In this document: in pieces, positions 54,197-62,649 of the stretch
How the letters are laid out: every line of letters starts with the position of its first letter
How positions within the stretch are numbered: position 1 is the stretch's first letter
From: JAATFS01 sp037145635
GTDB lineage: Bacteria > Pseudomonadota > Gammaproteobacteria > Xanthomonadales > Xanthomonadaceae
Direction: 5' to 3'
Length of the DNA: 64,000 nucleotides
Assembly (NCBI GenBank): GCA_037145635.1
Contig: JBBCXB010000001.1
Location: forward strand, 1,116,001-1,180,000
The notes under the pieces: generated by a model
Databases searched by the model: none
What the model was told of the DNA's origin: nothing
The model's input: the letters and a program-made list of their open reading frames with translations, nothing else
Translations under genes and position numbers: made by a program

Positions 54197-57142
54197 ATGT
54201 CGAAGCATGGCTGCCGCATCCCGGCATTACCGGGCGTGCGCCCGATCCATACCCGTCGTTTGCGGCACGGTGCGCTCGCCGCCGGCATCGCCTGGCTGCT
54301 GGCCGCCCCGGCGTTCGCCCAGGAGGCCGCCGCCGCGCAGGACACCGCGCGCGACCCGGCCCCGGCCCGCGAGCGCAAGGGCGGCGCGGTGGACCTGGAC
54401 GCGGTCGAGGTGCGCGGCGTGCGCGCCAGCCTGATCAAGTCGCAGGTGATCAAGCGCGACGCCGAGCAGATCGTCGACTCGGTCAGCGCCGAGGACATCG
54501 GCGCGCTGCCCGACCGCAGCGTCACCGAGACCCTGCAGCGCATCAGCGGCGTCACCATCGACCACTTCATGGCGCGCAGCGACCCCGACCACTTCTCGGC
54601 CGAGGGCAGCGGGGTGATGATCCGCGGCCTCACCCAGGTCCGCGGCGAGCTCAACGGGCGCGACATCTTCAGCGCCGCCAGCGGCCGCGGGCTCAGCTTC
54701 GAGGACGTGCCGTCGGAGCTGATGGCGGGTGTGGACGTGTACAAGAACCCGTCGGCCGAGATCATCGAAGGCGGCCTCGGCGGCACCGTCAACCTGCGCA
54801 CGCGGCTGCCGTTCGACCAGCCGGGCCGGGTGATCGGCGGCACCGCCGACGTGAACTACGGCGACTTCAGCAAGACCTACAAGCCGTCGGCCTCGTTTTT
54901 GTTCAGCGACCGCTGGCAGACCGGCCTGGGCGAGATGGGATTCCTGGTGGACGTGGCGCACTCGGAACTGGCCACGCGCTCGGACGGGGTCCAGGTCGAG
55001 CCCTACGTGCGCCGCACCGATGCGGCGGTGCTGGCCGGCAGCGGCCGCGACGAGGTGTTCGTGCCGGGCGGAGTGAACTGGCGCCAGCTCGACTTCAGCC
55101 GCAAGCGCGACGGCGTCGGCGCGGCGTTCCAGTGGCGTCCCAGCGACGCCACCGAGATCTACGTGCAGTACCTGCGCTCGCGCTACGAGATGGACTGGCA
55201 GGAGCGCGCGGCGTTCTTCAACGACACCAGCAACAACATCACCCCGGCCGCCGGCACCACGTTCCGCTACGACGACAACGGGGTGTTCGTCGGCGGCTCG
55301 CCGGTCTCGAGCTCGTGGCGCGGCACCCTCACCAGCGACGGCGTGCGCTTCAATACCGACAACCGCTACTCGGCGCAGTCCACCACCACCTCGGACCTGT
55401 CGGCCGGCTTCCGCCACTACCTCAACGACCACCTGGTGCTGAAGGGCGACCTGCAGCTGGTGCAGTCGGACAGCGACGCGCTGGACTTCACCGTGTTCAG
55501 CGCGACCTACCTGCCGGGGCTGAGCTACGACCTGAGCGGCACCTATCCGCGCGTGGCGATCGCCGACCCGGGCTTCGCCGCCGATCCGTCCAACTACTTC
55601 TGGGCCGCGGCGATGGACCACCTGGCCCGCAACCGCGGCCGCGAGCTGGCGACCCGCGCCGACCTGGAATACACCTTCGAGGACAGCGGCTGGCTGCGCT
55701 TCGCCCGCTTCGGCCTGCGCGCCACCGACCGCACCCAGACCAACAAGAACTCCGGCTACAACTGGGGCGTGATCAGCGACAACTGGGCCACCATCCCCGA
55801 CACCGCCAACGGACTGGCCGACATGGGCCGCTACATGACCGCGTCGTCGTCGCTGTTCACGTTCTCCGACTTCTTCCGCGGCGAGGTCGCCATTCCGAGC
55901 AACCTCTACTTCCCCACCACCGGCCTGGTGAAGAACTACGCCCAGGCCTCGGCGCTGCTGCAGCAGATCGTGGCGCTGCGCGGCTGGGGCTGGGCGCCGG
56001 ACAGCTACCAGTTGCAGGACACCAACCGCCAGTTCGAGCGGACCCAGGCCGCCTACGCGGTGCTGTACTTCGGCAACGACGAGGCCTGGGGCGTGCCGGT
56101 GGACGGCAATGTCGGCGTGCGCGTGGTGCAGACCCGCACCGAGGCCGACGGCTACGGCCTGTATCCGGACCTCAGCGCGACCGCGGCCTCGGACGCGCTC
56201 AAGGCGCAGTACCACGGCCAGTACTTCGGCAACGATGCCGGCGGCCGCTACACCAACGTGCTGCCGAGCCTGAACCTGCGGCTGAAGTTCAGCGATGCGC
56301 TGCAATGGCGGTTCGCCGCGTCGCGGGCGATGGCGCGGCCGGACTACACCCAGCTGCAACCCTACCTGCTGCTGGCCGCCACCACCGAGGAGGACGGCAC
56401 GATCTCCGAGTTCAGCGGCACCGCCGGCAACCCGGACCTCAAGCCGATGACCGCCGACCAGTTCGACAGCGCGCTGGAGTGGTACTTCGACACCAGCGAC
56501 ATGCTCTACGGCACGCTGTTCTACAAGAGCGTCAAGGACTACTTCGCCACCCAGACCCGCAGCGAGCGCTACGGCGGGCAGGACTGGCTGGTGACCCGTC
56601 CGTACAACATGGACAAGGGCCGCATCCGCGGCTTCGAGCTGGGCTACACCCAGTTCTTCGACTCGCTGCCCGGCTGGATGAGCGGCTTCGGGGTCAATGC
56701 CAACTTCACCTTCGTCGACAGCGAGGGCGGGGTGAATACCGCCACCGACCCGTATACCAACACCACCGTCACCGGGGTCAAGCTGCCGCTGGAAGGCCTG
56801 TCGCGGCGCAGCTACAACCTCGCCGGCATCTACGAGAAGGGCCCGCTGTCGGTGCGGCTGGCCTACAACTGGCGCTCGCGCTACCTGCTGACCACCAGCG
56901 ACTCGGCCACCAAGCTGCCGACCTGGGCCGACGACTACGGCCAGCTCGACGGCTCGGTGTTCTACCGCTTCGACGCGCACTGGCAGCTGGGCCTGCAGGC
57001 CAACAACCTGACCAATACCGTGACCAAGGTGCTGATGGGCCCGACGGTGTATGCCGACGGCGAGATCGATCCGCGGCTGTACACACGCGCCTGGTTCGTC
57101 AACGACCGCCGCTACTCGCTGGTGCTGCGCATGAACTGGTGA
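54197..57142 (+). CDS. TonB-dependent receptor 1 (981 aa)
   Basis: Outer-membrane importer of a ligand, probably an oligosaccharide. Signal peptide RLRHGALAAGIAWLLAAPAFAQ, then a TonB-box-like DLDAVEVRG, and the plug domain with VSAEDIGALPDRSVTETLQRISGV, GEGS-like gate and GRGLSFEDVPSELMAGVDVYKNPSAE. A large beta-barrel follows, ending RYSLVLRMNW with the terminal aromatic residue. The gate sequence and size fit the TIGR01782-type receptors of Xanthomonas/Caulobacter. A strong ribosome site GGGAGGGA precedes the ATG. It is homologous to the next gene. Confidence 0.94.
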   Translation: MSKHGCRIPALPGVRPIHTRRLRHGALAAGIAWLLAAPAFAQEAAAAQDTARDPAPARERKGGAVDLDAVEVRGVRASLIKSQVIKRDAEQIVDSVSAEDIGALPDRSVTETLQRISGVTIDHFMARSDPDHFSAEGSGVMIRGLTQVRGELNGRDIFSAASGRGLSFEDVPSELMAGVDVYKNPSAEIIEGGLGGTVNLRTRLPFDQPGRVIGGTADVNYGDFSKTYKPSASFLFSDRWQTGLGEMGFLVDVAHSELATRSDGVQVEPYVRRTDAAVLAGSGRDEVFVPGGVNWRQLDFSRKRDGVGAAFQWRPSDATEIYVQYLRSRYEMDWQERAAFFNDTSNNITPAAGTTFRYDDNGVFVGGSPVSSSWRGTLTSDGVRFNTDNRYSAQSTTTSDLSAGFRHYLNDHLVLKGDLQLVQSDSDALDFTVFSATYLPGLSYDLSGTYPRVAIADPGFAADPSNYFWAAAMDHLARNRGRELATRADLEYTFEDSGWLRFARFGLRATDRTQTNKNSGYNWGVISDNWATIPDTANGLADMGRYMTASSSLFTFSDFFRGEVAIPSNLYFPTTGLVKNYAQASALLQQIVALRGWGWAPDSYQLQDTNRQFERTQAAYAVLYFGNDEAWGVPVDGNVGVRVVQTRTEADGYGLYPDLSATAASDALKAQYHGQYFGNDAGGRYTNVLPSLNLRLKFSDALQWRFAASRAMARPDYTQLQPYLLLAATTEEDGTISEFSGTAGNPDLKPMTADQFDSALEWYFDTSDMLYGTLFYKSVKDYFATQTRSERYGGQDWLVTRPYNMDKGRIRGFELGYTQFFDSLPGWMSGFGVNANFTFVDSEGGVNTATDPYTNTTVTGVKLPLEGLSRRSYNLAGIYEKGPLSVRLAYNWRSRYLLTTSDSATKLPTWADDYGQLDGSVFYRFDAHWQLGLQANNLTNTVTKVLMGPTVYADGEIDPRLYTRAWFVNDRRYSLVLRMNW

Positions 57143-57516
57143 CGCGGCACGGGCCTGCCACGGCGCCGGTGCCTGCACGCGCCGGGACGGTGCCGGGCAC
57201 GCGCGGCCGCCACGCTGCCGTATGTCCGCGTGGCGCGCATCGCCACGCGGGCGGGCCCGGCGTGGCAGGGGAGGCGACACGACGTAGCGTCCTATAACCG
57301 GGAAGGATAGCTCGCGGTTAATATTTCATTGGTATGGCATGGCTCGGCGGACCTATGCTGCCGCGACAGCCGGAGAGAGGGCGCCACCCGCGCCCCTCCC
57401 GCATCCGCGAGCGGGCTGTCGCCGGCGCCTGATGCAGCGCCGGCACCCCACGGGCGGGGGCCACCACGGCCGCCGCCCGCCAAAACTCGAGTACATGCGT
57501 CCTGGGAGGGAGCACC
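57143..57516. other. 374-bp leader between the two receptor genes
   Basis: Contains the receptor-2 promoter block (57307-57359) and a GC-rich untranslated leader ending in GGGAGGGA before the ATG. Both receptor leaders share CCTGGGAGGGA immediately upstream of the start. No gene seen. Confidence 0.6.
57307..57359 (+). promoter_or_regulatory. Shared promoter/operator block of TonB receptor 2
   Basis: ATAGCTCGCGGTTAATATTTCATTGG leads into TTGGTA (57329-57334), a 19-bp spacer and TATGCT (57354-57359). It matches the block at 53953-54004, including the ATAGCTC-CGCG-TTAA core and CATTGGT. A T-N11-A pair lies in ATAGCTCGCGGTTAAT. Confidence 0.6.
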
Positions 57517-60243
57517 ATGTCAGTGCAACAACGCCGCGTTCCGGCAGGCCGGGTCGTGCGCCCGCGATCCATCCGTGAGCTCCGTCACACCGTGATCGCC
57601 GTCAGCGTCGCCGCGCTGCTCAGCGCCAACGCCTACGCGCAGGATGCGACCCCCGAACCGACCGCGGCCCCGGCCAGCGACGCCACCCAGCTCGACACCG
57701 TGCGCGTCACCGGTACCCGCAGCAGCGTCACCAAGGCGCAGCTGGTCAAGCAGAATTCCGAGCAGATCGTCGATTCGATCGTCGCCGAGGACATCGGCAA
57801 GCTGCCGGACAACAATGTCGCCGAGGCGCTGCAGCGCATCTCCGGCATCCAGATCGCGCGCAACTACGGCGAGGGCAGCAGCATCGCCATCCGCGGCCTG
57901 ACCCAGGTCCGCACCGAACTCAACGGCCGCGACATCTTCACCGCCAACGACGGCCGCGGGCTCAGCTTCGAGGACGTCTCGGCCGAGCTGCTGGCCGGCG
58001 TCAACGTCTACAAGAATCCCTCGGCCGACATGATCGAGGGCGGGCTGGGCGGCACCGTGGACCTGCGTACGCGGCTGCCGTTCGACTACGACGGCCGCAA
58101 GGTGGCCGGCAGCGTCCAGTACAACCACTACGACCTGGCCGACGACAGCAAGCCGGCGTTCTCGGGCATGTACAGCGACCGCTGGCAGACCGGCATCGGC
58201 GAGATCGGCCTGCTGGTGAACTACTCGCAGCAGACCAGCCCGTTCCGCCAGGACACGATCTCGATCGAGCCGTGGTACGCGCAGACCGACCTGCCCGGGT
58301 ACGAGGGACAGACCGTCTACGTGCCGCACGGCGCCGGCATCAACACCACCGTCGGCGAGCGCAAGCGCAAGACCGGCGCGTTCGCGCTGCAGTGGCGCCC
58401 GACCGACGATGTCGAGGTCACCGCGCAGGTGCTGCGCTCGGACTACGACTTCAGCTGGCACGACTATTCGTTCTTCGCCTACAGCGGCGACGAGGCGATG
58501 CAGGGTGCGCGCGACATCGTTGTCAACGACCGCAACGAGTTCGTCAGCGGCACCTTCCAGAACACCCCGGCCGATTCCAACACCAGCCTGACCCAGCGCC
58601 ATTCGGTGACCACCGACTACTCGCTGGGCGCGAAGTGGACGGTGAACGAGAAGCTCAACGTCAGCACCGACTTCCAGTACGTGGACGCCACCACCAAGGG
58701 CACGCGCTACATCGTCGCCACCGGCATGACCAGCACGCCGTTCTACACCATGGACCTGAGCGGCGACCTGCCGCGGCTGACGGTCACCGACGCCAGCGGC
58801 GCCGAGGGCTACCTGGCCGATCCGTCGAACTACGTCGGCTGGAAGTGGCACCTGGACAACAAGGACGACAACAAGGGCACCGAGTTCGCCTGGCGTTCGG
58901 ACATGGACCTGGCGTTCGACGACGGCTTCGCCCGCAGCTTCAAGGCCGGCGTGCGCTACACCGACCGCAAGGCCGAGAACAAGGGCAACGTCTGGCGCTT
59001 CATGTGCCTCAACGGCTGCGCCGGCGCGGCGTTCGCCGACTACCCGGACGTGCAGCTGGTACAGAACCCGATCACCGACTTCTTCCGCGGCGACGGCTAC
59101 ACCTTCGGCCCGACCCTGACCGCGTCCGACGCGGCGGTGGAGAACTACGACCAGACCCTGGCCGGCTTCGGCGCCTCGCCGCTGGAGTTCGCCCCCAACA
59201 ACATCAACACCCAGAACGAGAAGACCTACGCGGCCTACGGCGTGCTGCGCTTCGGCGTGGACAGCGGCGCGATCCCGTTCGACGGCAACATCGGCGTGCG
59301 CGTGGTGCGTACCGAGCTGAGCTCGGAGGGCGTGCGGACCGCCACCGACGCAGAGGGCGGCGGCCTGTTGCCGGTGAGCGCGCAGCAGACCTACACCGAC
59401 GTGCTGCCCAGCCTCAACCTGCGCTGGTTCCTGCGCGACAACCTGCAGTGGCGCTTCGCCGCCTCGCGCGGCGTCTCGCGCCCGACCTTCGACAAGCTCA
59501 ACCCCAACCTGAGCCTGAGCGCGGCCGACGGCGGCGGCGGGGTCACCACGCGCACCGGCTCGGCCGGCAACCCGGACCTGGAGCCGATGAAGGCGGACCA
59601 GTTCGACACCGCGCTGGAGTGGTACTTCGGCAAGGGCTCGATGGTGTACGGCACGCTGTTCTACAAGAAGGTCAAGGGCTTCATCGCCAACGCGGTGTTC
59701 AACGAGGTCTACGACGGCCAGGTGTGGCAGATCACGCGCCCGGTCAACGGCGACGAAGGCCAGATCCGCGGCGTGGAGGTGGGCTACACCCAGTTCTTCG
59801 ACTTCCTGCCGGGCTGGCTGAGCGGCTTCGGCCTGCAGACCAACTACACCTACGTGGACAGCGAGGCCCCGAGCCCGACCGCCACCGACACCAACGGCCA
59901 GTCGCTGACGGTACCGCTGGAGGGCCTGTCCAAGAACAGCTACAACGTCATCCTCAGCTACGAGAAGTCGCGCTTCCAGGGCCGCGTGGCGTACAACTGG
60001 CGCAGCGACTGGCTGGTGACCACCGCCGGCAACGGCACCGACAACCTGCCGGTCTACAACAAGGGCTTCGGCCAGCTGGACGCCTCGCTGCGCTACAACA
60101 TCAACGATGTCTGGTCGATCTCGCTGGATGGCATCAACCTGCTCGACACCCGCAACGAAAGCTACCTGGGCTCCGAGTCGCGCTACCGCGACTACGTCAT
60201 CAACGATCGCCGGTATGGCCTGACGCTGCGGGCCAGCCTCTGA
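57517..60243 (+). CDS. TonB-dependent receptor 2 (908 aa)
   Basis: Paralogue of receptor 1: signal peptide with VIAVSVAALLSANAYAQ, plug with VAEDIGKLPDNNVAEALQRISGI and GEGSSIAIRGLTQVRTELNGRDIF, and a long barrel ending RYGLTLRASL. It differs from receptor 1 chiefly in extracellular loops (for example the stretch with DNKDDNKGTEF and a CLNGC cysteine pair). Tandem receptors with shared promoters suggest uptake of two sizes or types of oligosaccharide. The ligand is not readable from sequence. Confidence 0.94.
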   Translation: MSVQQRRVPAGRVVRPRSIRELRHTVIAVSVAALLSANAYAQDATPEPTAAPASDATQLDTVRVTGTRSSVTKAQLVKQNSEQIVDSIVAEDIGKLPDNNVAEALQRISGIQIARNYGEGSSIAIRGLTQVRTELNGRDIFTANDGRGLSFEDVSAELLAGVNVYKNPSADMIEGGLGGTVDLRTRLPFDYDGRKVAGSVQYNHYDLADDSKPAFSGMYSDRWQTGIGEIGLLVNYSQQTSPFRQDTISIEPWYAQTDLPGYEGQTVYVPHGAGINTTVGERKRKTGAFALQWRPTDDVEVTAQVLRSDYDFSWHDYSFFAYSGDEAMQGARDIVVNDRNEFVSGTFQNTPADSNTSLTQRHSVTTDYSLGAKWTVNEKLNVSTDFQYVDATTKGTRYIVATGMTSTPFYTMDLSGDLPRLTVTDASGAEGYLADPSNYVGWKWHLDNKDDNKGTEFAWRSDMDLAFDDGFARSFKAGVRYTDRKAENKGNVWRFMCLNGCAGAAFADYPDVQLVQNPITDFFRGDGYTFGPTLTASDAAVENYDQTLAGFGASPLEFAPNNINTQNEKTYAAYGVLRFGVDSGAIPFDGNIGVRVVRTELSSEGVRTATDAEGGGLLPVSAQQTYTDVLPSLNLRWFLRDNLQWRFAASRGVSRPTFDKLNPNLSLSAADGGGGVTTRTGSAGNPDLEPMKADQFDTALEWYFGKGSMVYGTLFYKKVKGFIANAVFNEVYDGQVWQITRPVNGDEGQIRGVEVGYTQFFDFLPGWLSGFGLQTNYTYVDSEAPSPTATDTNGQSLTVPLEGLSKNSYNVILSYEKSRFQGRVAYNWRSDWLVTTAGNGTDNLPVYNKGFGQLDASLRYNINDVWSISLDGINLLDTRNESYLGSESRYRDYVINDRRYGLTLRASL

Positions 60244-60289
60244 ACGCGCCGTAGGAAGTGCGTCGCCGGTCCGGCGCGTCGCCCAGGCG

Positions 60290-60332
60290 GCCGTCGGACC
60301 GGTGTTTTTCCTGCCGACGGCGTGGCCGTCGG
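60290..60332 (+). promoter_or_regulatory. Mutually exclusive hairpins between receptor 2 and the GH74 gene
   Basis: GCCGTCGG (60290-60297) can pair with CCGACGGC (60314-60321), or that middle element can pair with GCCGTCGG at 60325-60332 through a GTG loop. A TGTTTTTCC stretch lies in the first loop. The alternation resembles an attenuator or mRNA processing site. Confidence 0.35.
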
Positions 60333-60356
60333 CCCGATACGGGAGTGGCAGCAACG

Positions 60357-62621
60357 ATGGGCCGAGCGCCTTTGCCCGATACACGCGGGGCTTCGCGGGC
60401 CGGCGCGCGACGCTGGCGGGCCATCTGGCTGTGGCCGCTGCTGGCCGCGTGCGCGCTGGCCCTGGCGGAGCCGGCGCCCTACCAGTGGCGCAACGTCGCC
60501 ATCGGCGGGGGCGGCTTCGTCACCGGCATCGTGTTCCATCCGCACCAGCCCGGCCTGGCCTACGCGCGTACCGACGTGGGCGGCGCCTACCGCTGGGAAG
60601 GCGCGGCGCGGCGCTGGGTGCCGCTGAACGACGGCCTGGGCCGCGACGACGTCAACCTGCTGGGCATCGAGAGCCTGGCGGTGGATCCGGCCGATCCCGA
60701 CCGCCTGTACCTGGCGGCCGGCACCTACCTCAACGCCCGCACCGGCAACGGCGCGATCCTGCGTTCGCACGACCGCGGGCGCAGCTTCGCGCGCAGCGAC
60801 CTGCCGTTCAAGCTGGGCGGCAACGAGATGGGCCGCGGCAACGGCGAGCGCCTGGCGGTGGACCCCAACGATGGCCGCGTGCTGCTGTTCGGCTCGCGCG
60901 GCGCCGGGCTGTGGCGCAGCGGCGACGCCGGTGCCACCTGGTCGCCGGTCGCCGGGTTCCCGGCGGTGGCGACCGCGTCCGAGGCCGGCGTGCAGACCGA
61001 GTGGGCCGGCCACCTGCCGGTCGGCATCGTCAGCGTGGTGTTCGACGCCGGCAGCGGCCGGCGCGGCCGCCCCACGCCCACGATCTACGCCGGCGTCTCC
61101 ACCGGCGGCACCAGCCTGTACGTCTCGCACGATGCCGGCACGCACTGGGCGCCGGTGGCCGGGCAGCCCCGCGGCCTGCGCCCGACCCGCATCGCGCGGG
61201 CCGGCGATGGCGTGCTCTACCTGAGCTATGGCGACGCCCCCGGGCCCAACCGCATGAACGACGGCGCGGTATGGCGCTACGCGCCGGCCACCGGGGAGTG
61301 GCACGACATCACCCCCGCGCCGCAGTCCAGCGACACCGAGCGCGACGGCTTCGGCTGGGGCGCGGTGGCGGTGGACCCGGCCGACCCGAAGGGGCTGCTG
61401 GCCTCGACGTTCTGCCGCTACGGCCCCCACGACGAGATCTTCCGCAGCGTGGACGGCGGTGCGCACTGGACGCCGCTGCTGACCGGCGCGCAGTTCGACC
61501 ACGACAGCGCCGAGTGGACCCGCGATGCCACGCCGCACTGGATCGCGGCCCTGGCGATCGACCCGTTCGACGCCGACCATGCGATGTTCGTCACCGGCTA
61601 CGGGGTCTGGGCCTCGCGCAACCTGCGCCAGGCCGGCACCGCGCCGGTGCGCTGGAGCTTCGACGACGCCGGCCTGGAGGAGACCGTGCCGCTGGCGCTG
61701 GTGAGCCCGGCCACGGGCGCCGCGGCGCTGGTCAGCGGTGTGGGCGACCTCGACGGGTTCCGCCACGACGACCTGGACCGCCCGCAACGCCAGCTGGACG
61801 GCCCGCGCCTGACCAACACCGAGGCGCTGGCCGATGCCGGCCAGGCGCCGGAAAGGCTGGTCCGTGCCGGCCGCCTCCGCCGCCACGAGGGCCAGGTGCG
61901 GCTGCTGTACTCCCGCGACGGCGGCGCGCACTGGCGGGCCTTCGCGCAGGAACCGCCGGACGGGCAGGGCGCCGGCCGCGTGGCGCTTGCCGCCGACGGC
62001 GGCCGCGTGCTGTGGACGCCCGAGCAGGCCGCGCAGGCATGGTTCAGCGACGACCTCGGCACGCGCTGGCAACCGGTGCAGGGGCTGCCGGCCAGCGCGA
62101 TCGTGGCGGCCGACCGCTTCGATCCCCGTCGCTTCTACGCCTACGAGCCGGGCGTCGGCACGCTGCGGCTCAGCGACGACGGCGGCGCGACGTTCCGCCC
62201 GGCGGTGGCCGGCGCCGGGCCTGCCGACGCGCAGGGTGCCGGGCCGGATCGGCCCCGGCATGCCGACGTGCAGGCCTCCACCACGCAGCGCGGCACCGTC
62301 TACGTCGGCGCCGGCGCGCGCGGGCTGCTGCGGTTCTCCGGCCGCGGCCTGGAGCGCCTGCCGGGCGTGGAGCAGGCCTATTCGCTGGGACTCGGCAAGC
62401 CGGCCCCCGGCGCGGCGGCGCCCACGCTGTTCGTCTACGGCCGCATCGGCGGCATCGACGGGCTGTTCCGCTCCGGCGACGACGGCGTGCACTGGCGCCG
62501 CATCGACGACGACGCCCACCGCTATGGCCGCATCTCGCGCGTCACCGGCGACCCGCGCCGCTACGGCCGCGTCTATTTCGCCACCGAGGGCCGGGGCATC
62601 GTCTATGGCGACCCGCGATGA
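60357..62621 (+). CDS. GH74-family endo-glucanase (xyloglucanase type)
   Basis: 754 aa, two seven-bladed propellers of BNR/Asp-box repeats (SHDRGRSFAR, SGDAGATWSP, SVDGGAHWTP, SRDGGAHWRA). The GH74 catalytic signatures are RTDVGGAYRW with Asp73 and VGDLDGFRHDDL with Asp464, matching the two catalytic acids of the family. The N-terminus has a hydrophobic export segment with LLAAC, a possible lipobox (Cys32), so the enzyme may be a surface or periplasmic lipoprotein. It would cut the beta-1,4-glucan backbone of xyloglucan or its oligosaccharides. It follows receptor 2 on the same strand. Confidence 0.88.
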   Translation: MGRAPLPDTRGASRAGARRWRAIWLWPLLAACALALAEPAPYQWRNVAIGGGGFVTGIVFHPHQPGLAYARTDVGGAYRWEGAARRWVPLNDGLGRDDVNLLGIESLAVDPADPDRLYLAAGTYLNARTGNGAILRSHDRGRSFARSDLPFKLGGNEMGRGNGERLAVDPNDGRVLLFGSRGAGLWRSGDAGATWSPVAGFPAVATASEAGVQTEWAGHLPVGIVSVVFDAGSGRRGRPTPTIYAGVSTGGTSLYVSHDAGTHWAPVAGQPRGLRPTRIARAGDGVLYLSYGDAPGPNRMNDGAVWRYAPATGEWHDITPAPQSSDTERDGFGWGAVAVDPADPKGLLASTFCRYGPHDEIFRSVDGGAHWTPLLTGAQFDHDSAEWTRDATPHWIAALAIDPFDADHAMFVTGYGVWASRNLRQAGTAPVRWSFDDAGLEETVPLALVSPATGAAALVSGVGDLDGFRHDDLDRPQRQLDGPRLTNTEALADAGQAPERLVRAGRLRRHEGQVRLLYSRDGGAHWRAFAQEPPDGQGAGRVALAADGGRVLWTPEQAAQAWFSDDLGTRWQPVQGLPASAIVAADRFDPRRFYAYEPGVGTLRLSDDGGATFRPAVAGAGPADAQGAGPDRPRHADVQASTTQRGTVYVGAGARGLLRFSGRGLERLPGVEQAYSLGLGKPAPGAAAPTLFVYGRIGGIDGLFRSGDDGVHWRRIDDDAHRYGRISRVTGDPRRYGRVYFATEGRGIVYGDPR

Positions 62622-62649
62622 AGCGTCGCGTTTCCGCAGGGGGCCGGGC

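Noticed and set aside
57520..60384. 954-codon open frame antisense to TonB receptor 2, and a similar one against receptor 1
   Set aside because: Shadow frames of strongly coding GC-rich genes; no family features.
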